64,000 bases of DNA from Pseudeuparius sepicola. Lineage: Eukaryota > Arthropoda > Insecta > Coleoptera > Anthribidae. The notes below the pieces were generated by a model. That model was not told the origin of the DNA. It saw nothing but the letters and a program-made list of their open reading frames with translations, and searched no databases. The DNA is taken from the NCBI GenBank assembly GCA_963920635.1, contig OY987299.1, positions 67,872,692 through 67,936,691 of the forward strand. The letters are read 5' to 3'. Below, piece after piece: positions 11,678-22,771 of the stretch. A program made the translations under genes and the position numbers. Numbering within the stretch: position 1 is the first letter of the stretch; each line of letters opens with the position of its first letter.

Positions 11678-12450
11678 AATTATAAAAATTATTAAGAAAT
11701 AATACCAGATTTGATAAAAATGTTAAAATGATAATAAAGTAATGTACCTCAAACCAAGTGCCAGTTTATTTTTAAAATTGTTTCCATAAAATTAAAAATA
11801 AAATAGCTGAATCCGATAAGTGTTCCATAATTAATTTCTGTTATTTGCGATATTTATCAATAATCTTAGAAAACACATTTTTAGGCAAAAAAGGCTGAGA
11901 TGGAAACGAAATAATTTATTTACTACACAACCGTGGCAGATACAAAAAAATGTCAAGATACACTTTTTGTAGAGAATTGAAAGAACTTTACGAAAAAAAA
12001 ATTTACGTTGATGTGAGACAGGTCCGTACTAATTACTTTTTAAATTTGGTGATAGTGAAAACCCATAACTCCACCACTGGTTATTTCAGGACCTTCATAT
12101 TATCACTAAATATCGTAGTCAAAAAGGTGGTACTACACATCAAATTTGGTTTAAATATCTCCACTGGTTCGGACAGTGTAAAAAATACTTCATATTTTTT
12201 CCAACACTTCAACGCCCTGTATCTCGGAAACTAAGCTTTCCCCGATATATGTTGATATAAAATTTTCATTTTAGATTATCTTTTTCTATCTAATGTTAAA
12301 GTCCTACCACATAAAAGTGAACCACCCTGTATATAGGGATAGATATACAGTCTATCTGCAACTAGACCATATATCACAGAGAGATTTAAACAAAGACAAA
12401 ATGTTTGTGCAATGTTTTCCAGGCTGTTTCGACGTCCACCATTTCGGAAT

Positions 12451-12647
12451 TACCCCTTCTTTTTTATATAGGCCCATCAAAGAAGGATATTACTTCTTGC
12501 TGGTACGTAGTATTTTGAAGGAAAAAGGTAATTATGTAGTATTATCAGTATTATGTATAGGTACCCTAGATTTTTTTCTGCACAATACATACCTACTAAA
12601 AAGAAGGCATATTCTTCTTTAATAGGCCTATATAAAAAAGAAGGGTA
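12451..12647. mobile_element. 197-bp MITE
   Basis: TACCCCTTCTTTTTTATATA at the left is mirrored by TATATAAAAAAGAAGGGTA at the right, with a further matching 'ggcc' block. The loop is non-coding. It sits in the right remnant of the 8903-12816 element. Confidence 0.6.
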
Positions 12648-12915
12648 GGTAATTCACTACAATTGCACATACAGTCTGAATGTCAATAGTCCGTATGTTA
12701 ACGGTCTAATCAGTATATGAAATGCCATGTCATTTACATACGGTCTGCGCCATTTAGGCCGTATAGATACAGCCTAGACCGTATACCTACATACGATTTT
12801 CATATTCGGGCTGTAACATATACATATAATAGCTAAGTAGTGTAGAAAGTTTACATATTCACCCCTTCGTCAATTGAAGTAGATTATAGATAATTTTAAA
12901 TTGTATTGTAATATA

Positions 12916-13583
12916 CAGGGTGATTCAGTCATGATGTAAAAAAATTTTAACCACACAGTGGGGGAAGAAGTCTACTAAAAAGGAAAATGTAAAAGGAATT
13001 TTTTTCTCGAAGTTTAAAACGTTGGGAAAATGAACCTTAATACCTGACTAACTCGACACTTCTTCAATGTCAACCGGCAAGGTTGGCACTAGAGAGCTAT
13101 GTTGCCACATTTCCATCATTTACCTACCTTTTTATCTGAATTTTTGATGTATTCAGTCTTGATTCTACAAAGGGCAAGCGTTATAACACTAAACATAAAA
13201 ACATCTTAAGAAATTGTATTCACATCATGAGCACCAGTATTTATTTGCTTAAAGCTTTTTCGCGAATTTCTGCACACACATTTGTATTGCAATTTTTAAA
13301 TTGCACGAGAATATTGTTACCAGAAACGGAAACGTGTATCGACACCTATCGTGATCCATATTTGGCAAGTTTTCATTTTTTATTGTTTTTTCTAATCAAC
13401 AAAACAGCCTGACAGTGGTTATTATGATATGCGCTGGTTTCGAGACAACTGAGCTCCCAGTTTTTGGCCTGGATGGTTGGTACCGACTCCTGGTCGATCC
13501 CAACCACAAGGCGTACTCCCTTGGGCCCGTCATCCCGCTGCCGCACCCAACTGATGGGTTCAGCCAGTTGCAAATCTTCGTAT
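12916..13583. mobile_element. solo mariner-type end and unassigned sequence
   Basis: CAGGGTGATTCAGTCATGATG follows a TA at 12916, matching the mariner-type terminal motif. No opposite end was found before the retrotransposon begins near 13584, so the element is truncated or interrupted. The rest of the stretch has no recognisable protein. Confidence 0.45.
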
Positions 13584-14814
13584 CTACATATTTCTTATCA
13601 GAATGTGCGTGGACTGAACACCAAGACACATACCTTTTTAAATGCTGTTGCTCCTTCCAACTTCGACATAATAGCAGTATCTGAATCTTGGCTACGAGCG
13701 GATATGTTGGAAGTGTTTCCTGATATGTATACGGTATATGTATACGGTGCGACAGAGACCTCTATCTGACTAACACAACTAAAGGCGGGGGTGTTTTATT
13801 GGGTGTGAATCGTTATCACCCTACCCAGCCATTACATACCACCCACAACTTCACCGGATGAATTTGAGTCGTTCGTTGAATGCTTTGTAGCATCCGATTT
13901 GATTTATAACAGAAAGCTAATTGTTCTTGGTGATTTTAATGTCCCTGCATTTGTCGATGGCAATATATCCGATACTAAATGTATGTTAATTAATAACCTA
14001 ATAGATATTTGTAATTTGCACCAATGCAATAACATACTCAATATGAATAATCGCCTGCTAGATTTAGTATTTTCCAATCTCGATTGCCAGGTGGAAAGAA
14101 ATTACATTCCCTTGGTTGCGGAGGACTCATATCATCCCTGTATTTTAGTTGATTGGAAAGCCACGGTGAAACGTGTGTGATTTTCCAGTACACAGACTCG
14201 ACCCATCGGCTTACAATTTTAGGAAAGCAAATTATCCTTTGTTGTATACAAGTATATTAAACATTGATTGGACTCATTTATATACTCTGCCCGATGTAAA
14301 TAGTTCATTAAGATGCTTCTATGATACTCTTAATTCAGTATTCAATACATGCGTATCATGTAAGGTTAAATGATATCATCGGTTTCCCCCTGGTTTACCA
14401 AGGACATTATTGATAATATTTACTTAAAAGGAACTTTAAATTCTCCAAATGTTATACTTTTCGCAATAAATACAAGGACCTACGCAGAAGGATTAAGATC
14501 CAGATCGACCAGGCATATACAAATTATATCACAAATGCAGAGAATAGTATCAATGATGATCCATCCGCGTTTTGGGCATATATCAAGAGAAAGAAAGGTC
14601 ACTCAAAGATTCCGTGTGCGCTGTCGAACGATGTCTCAACATTAACTAATCCTCAGGACATAGTGAACTATTTTGCCACCTACTTTAAAAGCGTATATCA
14701 ATTATCTAATAAACATGTACCAGAAAACGATGTCATTTTCAATCCATGTGCTAGGCTATACATTTCGTAATTCGCAATATAGGCTGGGAGCCGGGACTGA
14801 AAATCGCACATGAC

Positions 14815-15213
14815 AAGCACCACAACGAAACTTTATGGGGTGATAGCCGGTGAAATGTGGAATAGAACTATAGAAGTATGGTGGCATGTGGGTGTCGCCT
14901 ATACCGCTCTTTTTAAAAAACAAAATGCAAAAAATGCGTTTTTTTATAATAGGTACCAGACTGAATCTTTCTTTATATTGTTTATCTGTTAGCAGCAGTA
15001 CGGCTGGCGTATGTTCCATACCGATGCGGTGTCGCTAACAGTCCGCTATACTATTATAAAAAATGCTATTATGCTATTATAAAAAAACGCCACTTTTTTG
15101 GCATTTTTGTTTAAAAAAAAGCGGTATAGGCGACACCCACATGCCGCCATACTTCTATAGTTATATTCCACATTTCACTGGCTATCACCCCATAAAGTTT
15201 CATTGTGGTGCTC
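14815..15213. mobile_element. foldback MITE inserted in RT-A
   Basis: The left arm (AGCACCACAACGAAACTTTA...) and right arm (...TAAAGTTTCATTGTGGTGCT) match over more than 150 bases, including the 'ggcgacacccacatg' block. The centre is AT-rich. It separates the linker from the reverse transcriptase of RT-A. I could not define a target duplication; some RT-A sequence may also be lost here. Confidence 0.65.
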
Positions 15214-15737
15214 ATCAACACTGAAAGAAAAAATGACTTCTGGTATAGATGGTATCTCCAGCTTTTTGTTGAGAGATTGTGTATACGTCCTGGCCGAACC
15301 TCTTAACTTCATGTTTAATCTAATTTTGAACCATTCCACATTTCCAGATATATGGAAAATATCCAGAGTATGTCCTGTGTTGAAAAAGGGGATCCTTCCA
15401 TATTTTCCAACTATAGACCGGTGTCGATTCTTTGTATCTTTTCCAAAGTTTTCGAAACACTTGTTTATAATGCTATTTTTTCTAACATTAAGGTCATGAT
15501 ATTTCCTGAACAACATGGATTTGTAAAGGGGAGATCTTGTGTGACTAATCTTTCAACATTTTCTTTAAGATCCTGTCAGGCCTTGGATAACCGGGGGCAA
15601 ATCGACGTTGTGTATTGACCATTATATACTATTGTCAAAACTGGAACAGTTTGGTGCAATGCCAGACCTTATATCTTTTTTCAAATCATATTTGACCGAA
15701 CGTCAGCAGTTTGTAGAAATTGAGGGTTACAAGTCTC

Positions 15738-16074
15738 CAGGGGCGGTGGGTTTTAATTTCTCATATGGGTGCTCGGCGCCCGGTCAATACCAAAATAAAT
15801 TTTTTATTGCCCCCCACAGTCATTTTCAATTTCTAAATTATTGAATTTTCTATTTTAACTTTAATGTAAAATAAAGCGTCAAAGCGTCATATTATATTAA
15901 GTGTCAAAGCGTCATATTATATTAAGTATTAATAATAAATAAACTTCATTGAGTATTATTTTTATAAGTGTGTGATATTTTTGTTAGTACTTATTTATAT
16001 GGGTGCAATGCACCCATAGAAATAATCTCTATGGGTGCATTGGCCCCATCGCCCCTGTTAAGTCGCCGCCCCTG
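15738..16074. mobile_element. hAT-type MITE, 337 bp, with 8-bp target duplication
   Basis: The ends read CAGGGGCGGTGGG and its near complement CGCCGCCCCTG. The direct repeat CAAGTCTC lies immediately outside both ends (15730-15737 and 16075-16082). An 8-bp duplication with CAGGGGCGG-type ends is characteristic of the hAT superfamily. Across the insertion the RT-A frame reads EGYKS then [13 protein letters not shown], so one target copy makes the frame continuous. The interior is non-coding and contains a duplicated 'gtgtcaaagcgtcatattatattaag' string. Confidence 0.88.
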
Positions 16075-16374
16075 CAAGTCTCATAACTTCATACCTACTT
16101 CAGGAGTACCTCAGGGCTCTAACTTAGGTCCACTACTTTTCCTAATTTTTATTAACGACCTTATAGATAAACTCAACTGTGAAAAACTTATGTATGCCGA
16201 CGACCTCAAAATATTGAAAACATATTTACAGTCGACGACTCTATACAATTGCAACACAATATCAACACTATTGTCGATTGGTGCGCCATAAATAGACTGT
16301 CTCTGAATGTTTCCAAGTGTAATGTCGTTAGCTTCACTAGAAAGGAAAACCCTCTGTTTTGACTATTGCATTAA

Positions 16375-16784
16375 CCCTTTCGGGACCGGACCCGGACGAA
16401 CACGAATATAAAAGTTGGGTCAGTGGGACCGGAACCGACTATAAACGCAAGCAGGGAGGCATGAGAAAGGACTGGAACCGGACGGACACGTACATTGGTC
16501 ATGCCCCCAATTAATGTCATTGGCTGATTTTCTAATAATGGCATCTAGTTGGGTGGTCATTCTCGTAAAAAAAACTTACTTGTGCACTTAAATATACATC
16601 AATAAATTCGAACACAAGCTCATTTGCATGTGGGTGCATGCAAAAAATGATTTATATTGTGAAAAGATCGGTTGTTATTTAATGACTGTTTTGCAATTAA
16701 GGACCGGAACCGTACATACACGCATGCGCTTCCTGCTGTGGTCCACTGGGCACAGATCCTCAGGCGGCCGCAGTCCCGAAAGGG
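16375..16784. mobile_element. piggyBac-type MITE, 410 bp, with TTAA target duplication
   Basis: The element starts CCCTTTCGGGACCGG and ends GTCCCGAAAGGG, with TTAA on both sides (16371-16374 and 16785-16788). TTAA duplication and CCC...GGG ends are hallmarks of piggyBac. A second, inverted copy of the same MITE family is at 40537-40977. The interior includes 'ggaccggaacc' strings near both ends and no recognisable protein. Confidence 0.88.
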
Positions 16785-16963
16785 TTAATAATGACATTTT
16801 GGCCAGGCTTGATAGCATTTATGATTTGGGAGTTTACTTCGACAGGGAGTTTACATTCTTACCTCACGTTCTGTATATTGTAGCTTCGGCTTCCAGAACA
16901 CTAGGATTTATAATAAGAAACATTAGATATTTTGAAAATACACACACATTCAGACTTTTATAA

Positions 16964-18388
16964 GAATAGAATAGAAGTATTTATTTGTTCCAAACAAGAT
17001 CCCCTTTGGGATGTAGAACATGTCATACAATAAACATTTAAAAAATATATAAAAAATATAAAAAAACAGCACACATATATACATGAATCAACTAACTACT
17101 ATTATTACTGTTAACATTCTAAAATACTCTAAAAGCACACAAATACTCATGAAAACCTCGATCAAATCTTACGTGTAGAGATATTCTGATCATCAAAAAA
17201 CTCACCTATATTATAGTATGCCCTCTCAACTGGATAATGTTTCAGCTTCTGTTTTAAAATTTTATCTGGCAAACTTCGTAGAGGTAATGAGATGTGATTC
17301 CAGATCTTTTTTAGATGGAAAGGAGCATTTTTCTGTATACAAGTGAGCTTGGTATGATCAACTCTAAGATTATTCCTTTTTCTAGTTGAATAATTGTGGC
17401 CAGGAAGTGACTCCGTGAAGGACTCACAGTTGCTTTTAACAAACATTACTGATTCCAATATATATATACATATTACCGTTGGTATTCTCTTTTCAATAAA
17501 AACATTCCTACAACTTTGCCTATAGTTCAGTTTAAAGATGTTACGTATGCATTTTTTCTGTATTATTAAAATCCTATTAATGTGTACAGAGTTTCCCCAA
17601 ATAACAATACCATAGGTCATCCTAGATTGCACATATGCATTATACGCTACCAATGATGCCTCCTCACCCACACTGACAGACAACACCCGCAACGCATAAC
17701 TGAATCTCGCTACTGCTCCCGATAGGGCATCTATATGGTCTCTCCAGTCGAGTCTGTCATCAATCAAGACTCCCAGGAAGGATACATTAGATTCACTTCT
17801 TATTTCAGTGTCTTTGTATTCCAAAACATAGTCATCGTTAGTTCTGTCCCAGTTCATCAGTCTAGTCTTTGAGACATTGAGCATAAGTCCGTTTGCGGTG
17901 GACCATTCATGAACGTCTCCCATGTATACATGGGCATTAATCATTTTAAGCCTACACTCTTCTCCTGTTTGTGCGTCAAATATTATTGATGTGTCATCAG
18001 CGTACATAATTATTTCCTCTCGTCATTTTTGGCAATTCATTCGTATATATGATATACAACAAAGGACCCAGTATAGACCCCTGCGGCACACATAATGGCT
18101 ATAGTCGACTACACATTGTTTTCTGTTGTCTAGGTATGACTTGAGTAAGAGTAGTGGCATGCCCCTAATCCCATAATGTTCGAGCTTTTTACACAGTAAT
18201 CCGTGGTCTACACTATAGTGCGGTAGGTTTATTTCCCACATTCATGGATGAGATTACTTTCGTTATTGTTGTGTATATAGCCCTTATAGTACTCTTCCCT
18301 CTTCGAAATCCATTCTGACAATCAGTAATCAAGAAGTTACTTTCCAAAAATGACACTATCCTGTTATATATATCTATCCTGTTACATA
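16964..18388 (-). pseudogene. RT-B, 5'-truncated jockey-like retrotransposon inserted in RT-A
   Basis: On the minus strand the sequence begins near 18385 inside the reverse transcriptase (FLITDCQNGFRK), continues through SVDHGLLCKKLEHYGIRG, and then a long intact frame of 281 codons, 18007-17162. That frame starts MYADDTSIIFDAQTGEE, which is the catalytic YADD box, and continues through the thumb region (SFLGVLIDDRLDWRDHI, SRMTYGIVIWG). The 3' end at about 16970 has a TTCTA-like tail. Frameshifts occur upstream of the YADD box. RT-A sequence resumes on both sides (TFRLL before, YQSFLRSKLEYG after). Truncation at the 5' end is usual for non-LTR insertions. Confidence 0.82.
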
Positions 18389-18960
18389 TCAATCCTTTCT
18401 CCGCTCAAAGTTAGAGTACGGTGCTCTAATTTGGTCACCCATTTTTACTTGTCACAGTGATGTCATTGAGTCAGTACAGAGACGATTTCTTAAGTATCTT
18501 GTATACAGGGAGGATCGGCATTATCCCCCTAGGGGTTTCGACCACCACTTGCTATTATCTCGCTTTGACAAGATTTCCTTAAGTAACAGGCGGAAGGTCC
18601 TTTCAATACAATTTTTATACCATCTGCTTCACAATAATTTGGATTGTCCTACTTTATTGAAAGAAATTAATTTTTTAATACCTCGTTTGGAAGCTAGACA
18701 TATTGCAATATTTTATAATGATGTAGCATCTACAAATATAATGTATCAGAATCCAATTTACAGAATCGAATTTTGATTCTTTGTGTAGTAATGTTTGTGA
18801 TATTAATTTTGATTCGTTAGCTTACATTTTAAATAATGTTGCATTTACAGAATAGTTAGGTATAGTTTGCACATTTGTATTATTATTATTGTTAATGTTT
18901 CATGTAACTGGGTTTATCCTGTTGGAAATAAACACTTATTTTTATTATAAACACTTATTA

Positions 18961-21168
18961 TTATATCAACTTAATTTCTCCATTAAGAGATGTGCTGGTA
19001 CATTCGGGAGAGTACGGGATTGAATCCAGCGCTTTGAATCTTATTACTTCCTTTAGTAAATGGTTATATCGATCTTTGCTTTAATGCAAAGGTTACCTAG
19101 TGTTAATATTGATAATATGAGAAATTCGAAATGGTATGGTTTTACTCAAAAATGTAGAAAATCTATGACGTTCTGCTTTAAAGCACAACTTTGGTCGTTG
19201 AGTGAGAAAGAGTAACAGGCGCAGAACCCATATAAAATTGCGTGTCCGGTCGGCGTGTGCTTACCCTGAAGTCCCTTGTTGCCCCCACTCGCTCTAACCT
19301 TTACTTACCTAGCCATTATATATTTGAAAGATATACATTCAGCCACAAGTCAAAGTTGAAACAATTAAAAACATTTACATCATTATCATCTTTTTTCAAG
19401 TATCTCCTCCAAATTTCCTGCAAACTCTTGGACTATAAGTGATTATCCTTTATTTATTTACTTTTTTAATGATGAGATTTTATAGATTAACGAAACCGCT
19501 TACTGTTTTTAAATAAACAAATAATAGTTGTGATCTATTCACTTTCAATCCCTGTAAAATGAACTCTTACAGGCTAGAAAGTTTTCAATTAGATTTATTT
19601 CTTATTACATAAATGTAAATATGGAATACTATTTAAAACATTTTACAGAAGTAGACTTTAGACACTTTTCTAGTCGTAGCAACACTATTATGCAGAACAA
19701 TTATCCAATCAAACTTTGATAGATGTTCAACTGGCCCTAATGTGGCTCAAGAAGAATTGGGTAATCGAATCGTTAATTTAGATTTTATAATTGAGCAATT
19801 ACAGAAGTTTTTTTATACACGAACCCGTCATAATATGCACCTTTGCTGATATAAAAATTATTTAACACCTGTGAAATAATAGTAAAATTGCCTCGATGCC
19901 AAAAAGCTATGCAGTGTGTTGCCAACGAAAAGTGAACGCCCTGAATAACTCCCAAAAAATATAATTTTTGCAATAAAGCAAACAGGCCACCGCCGTTTTT
20001 TAAATAGCTTTAATAAGTTTTCACAATAAAAAGACGTTCTTGAATGGACAGTAGCTCCATGTTGACCAAGAAACAACTAACCGCAAAGTTTTTACTTGAC
20101 ATATGTCACTATAGACAAACTGTGAATGAAGATTATTAGAAATGGCGGTCAATTTAAATCGGAAGCTCAATTTTGGACACCCTTTATATTCGCGCTTCTT
20201 GATCAGCATCGGCGAGACTCGTGTGACCAGTCGGCGGCGGCCGGCTCCCGACTTTATTATTTCATATTATCTACACAGAAAAAAAAGACTGTTGTGATTT
20301 TAGTGAGTTCGTGTATATAGTCACTTTTCCATTACTTTAAATATACAAGCAAGTCCATGTGGTCCCAACAATATAATCTATACTTTTGACGTAATTGCAC
20401 ATGAACCAATAAGTTTCAAATAGTTTAAATTTCCGTTAAGAAGACATATTGTCACTTCGATACTAAAATTGGCATTACAATGAAAGCATAGCCTCGGTTT
20501 TAAAATTTATTTAAACAATTGAATTTATTTTATTTAAATAATAATAATTCTCACCCTCAGACTACTCCAAACTATATAAGAGTACCCCAGAAGCAACTGA
20601 AAAAACATTATAACTTATTGTGTGAACAAAACAATTCTTGCAATAAGAAGTTATAATCATGATTTAATAAAACCTCATTTTTTTAAGTGCAACTTTTATA
20701 TTCATCAATATAATCAGGAAATAATGTTTTTCAATTTTTATGATATTTAAGAAATTATTAGAATTACATATATTAGAATTCATGTCAAATACAAGTTAGA
20801 TTGAATCAAGTACTTTTTACTCAACTGAAATAAATCTCCTATTACAAACATGTTAGTAAAAAAGCTGTGACCTTGACTGAGCAATTTACCAAAACGAATG
20901 ATCGCAAATTTCTCAGTTAAGGTTTTGACTCACCCCCACACTCTATATCGGTCATAGTCATAATGAACACTGTGCAAGTGAATGGCAATAGAAGAGCTAT
21001 TAACAAACTGGGGGTGACTAGAACTTGTATCCACTAAAAGTACCAACTTGATTTTCATTTTACACATCATTTGCTTATTATTCAGGCAATAATGATATGA
21101 TATATTACCAATAATTATAATTGATATTAGTACCTACAATTATTGAGTTTGAGGAATAATATCTCATA
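18961..21168. other. mostly unassigned sequence
   Basis: A 66-codon frame at 19242-19442 has no motif I recognise. At about 20175 the string TTTGGACACCCTTTATA resembles a decayed mariner-type right end. A GC-rich patch at about 20200-20260 (cggcgagactcgtgtgacc...ggcggccggctcccg) stands out from its AT-rich surroundings, but I cannot tell promoter from repeat. The rest shows nothing I can support. Confidence 0.35.
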
Positions 21169-21460
21169 TTAAATTAAACAGGGTTTTTTACAAAGTGACA
21201 GATTTTTCACAGTGTAGTGCGCTGCCTCAGTCGAAACACTGTGAAGGGGCAGGCTGGAGTGGGGAGTCGTGGGGACTAGAGAAAGGAAAAGGATAGGCAT
21301 ATCGAATCGAGCGACGTTTGTCCTGAATTGAGTCGGGCACTTCAGGCGGATTTGATAAGTATCGTAGCCTCTTAATTGCACAACCATAGTAGAGACATTT
21401 CCGACAGTTGATGTATGTTCAATGATCATATTAGGTGCACTTAGAATGGTTGGAAGTTAA
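21169..21460. repeat. left arm of an old inverted repeat, separated from its partner by the piggyBac insertion
   Basis: The reverse complement of 21360-21460 matches 26524-26630 (shared strings CATTCTAAGTG, CCTAATATGA, GAACAT). The two arms translate to related peptides (IEHTSTVGN and IEHAPTFGN). The TTAA used by piggyBac lies within this arm. The parent element is unidentified. Confidence 0.5.
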
Positions 21461-21494
21461 CCCTTTATAGGGCAGAACTCTGGGGGCTATTTAA

Positions 21495-22439
21495 TTTAAA
21501 TAAATAAATAAATAAATAAGCTTTATTGCCTAACAGAAGGGCATTCCATTTAAAAGGCAATATGCAAAAAAATTACAGAAATACACTATTGTTTAATTAA
21601 TTTGATTTGGGTATAGATGTCCTCTTATTACATGAAGCAGGTAAAAATTAGGTAAAAATGAGTCCCCTGACTAACCTTTTGTTCAGAAAACTCATTTGCT
21701 AGCCTACACATATTGTATATAGGAGATTTTAGCAACATATTAGTGTTAGCTCTATCCAAGTAAAACATATTGCTGGATGGAACATATTGATTAGATGGAA
21801 TATGAAAATTAAGGAATGCTAGCAACTCTGCACCATCAGTTAAGCCCACCACTATTTTGAATAGAACTTGAAGTGCCAGGACATTGCGCCTGTCAATCAA
21901 TGCAGGGACCTCAAACCTCGCCAGCAACTCCGATTGAGGAACACCTCTGGGTGGATATACACCGTCTTTTTTAAAAGATATAAACTTTAGAAACTTTCGC
22001 TGGATATTTTCAAGTTGACTGATATATTCATTATAATATGGACACCACACAATTGAGCAATACTCGAGTTTTGAGCGGACAAAGCTAAAATAAAGTGACT
22101 TTAAGGCATTTATATTATTGAAGTCTGTACTAAGTCTGAATATGAAGCCTAGTGTTTTCAATGAGGATGTTGTAACATTTGTTATGTGATTATTAAATGA
22201 CAACTTGGGGTCAAAGGCAATCCCGAGATCCACAAATGAGAAAACCCTCTGAAGATTCACACCGTTAATATTGTATTCAGATGTAAGATAAGATTTCTTA
22301 GTCGTGAATGACATGACTTTGCATTTGTCAGAATTAAGTGGCAATTTATTACTGTTACACCACTCACATAGTTTATGTAGGTCAGCTTGGAGCTCCATGC
22401 AATCAGAATCAGACTTGATCTCACCAAAATTTAACTTAT
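21495..22439 (-). pseudogene. RT-C, 5'-truncated jockey/CR1-like fragment inside piggyBac
   Basis: A minus-strand frame of 256 codons (22398-21628) encodes the C-terminal part of a non-LTR reverse transcriptase: WCNSNKLPLNSDKCKVMSF, FVDLGIAFDPKLSFNNHI, SFVRSKLEYCSIVW and YPPRGVPQSELLARFE. It begins after the YADD box, so the 5' part is missing. The 3' end carries an (AATA)n tail at 21496-21518. TATTTAA occurs at both junctions (21488-21494 and 22440-22446) and may be a target duplication, although low complexity makes this weak. The same C-terminal motifs occur in RT-A. Confidence 0.8.
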
Positions 22440-22771
22440 TATTTAACTTATTGCTTCAAAAACTTAGACAGTAGCTCCCTTTTAAATAATTTCAGGTGAA
22501 AAAAAGTCGATTTTTACTTTACTTTGTGTGTAATGGGGTGGTATCTATTTGTACCACAGAGCGTTCCTGCAAATATTCCGACCATCATGTTTAATGGTAC
22601 GTATATGGACCACATACACTTTTTCACTAAGAAAAAAATAAAAAGAGTAGTTACTATTTTTTATTTATTAGTAAAATAAAACATAAACGTAAACTCTTTC
22701 ATAAAACTAACAGAAAAACCTCTTGGGCGCAATCAGTGCATATTTTAAAAGTAAAATTGCAATAATATTAA

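Larger units (their letters stand above)
9047..12329 (+). mobile_element. Mariner-1, candidate autonomous mariner-like element with about 670-bp TIRs
   Basis: The element starts CAGGGTGGTTCACTTTTATG and ends with its complement, each flanked by TA. The right arm is 11667-12329. The left arm, 9047-10346, is the same sequence interrupted by a separate insertion at about 9133-9748. The arms look almost identical, which fits a recent element. The unique interior holds one uninterrupted transposase frame on the plus strand and about 245 bases of upstream sequence. The inner edge of the right arm includes the last codons and stop of the transposase. Confidence 0.85.
8903..12816. mobile_element. element with iterated subterminal motifs, split by Mariner-1
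   Basis: The outer ends mirror each other: TATATGTTACAGACCG at about 8898 and its near complement at about 12805-12822. Inside each end the motif GTCCATATGT, GACCGTATAC or its complement recurs: at least five times in 8903-9040 and at least four times in 12670-12810. Clusters of short subterminal repeats are typical transposase-binding regions in hAT- and P-type DNA transposons. Mariner-1 occupies the middle. No transposase of this host element is visible. Confidence 0.5.
13584..18960 (+). pseudogene. RT-A, jockey/CR1-like non-LTR retrotransposon, broken by four insertions
   Basis: An APE-type endonuclease comes first: HISYQNVRGLNTKT and FDIIAVSESWL at 13584-13720, then LIVLGDFNVPAF and a conserved H/D region to about 14180. 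A linker (SPWFTKDI) follows. The reverse transcriptase starts at about 15215 (SGIDGISSFLL, NYRPVSIL, EQHGFVKGRS) and continues as [15 protein letters not shown] and [10 protein letters not shown] near 16190. The C-terminal part includes LARLDSIYDLGVYFD, then resumes at 18389 as SFLRSKLEYGALIW and ends at a stop at 18774-18776. A short 3' tail runs to about 18960. Four insertions split it (14815-15213, 15738-16074, 16375-16784, about 16964-18388), and additional frameshifts occur. It would copy its RNA at a nicked target; this copy is dead. Confidence 0.82.

Noticed and set aside
20200..20330. GC-rich patch as a promoter or CpG island
   Set aside because: No downstream gene is recognisable, and a similar GC-rich string occurs in the LTR-like repeats, so it may be repeat-derived.
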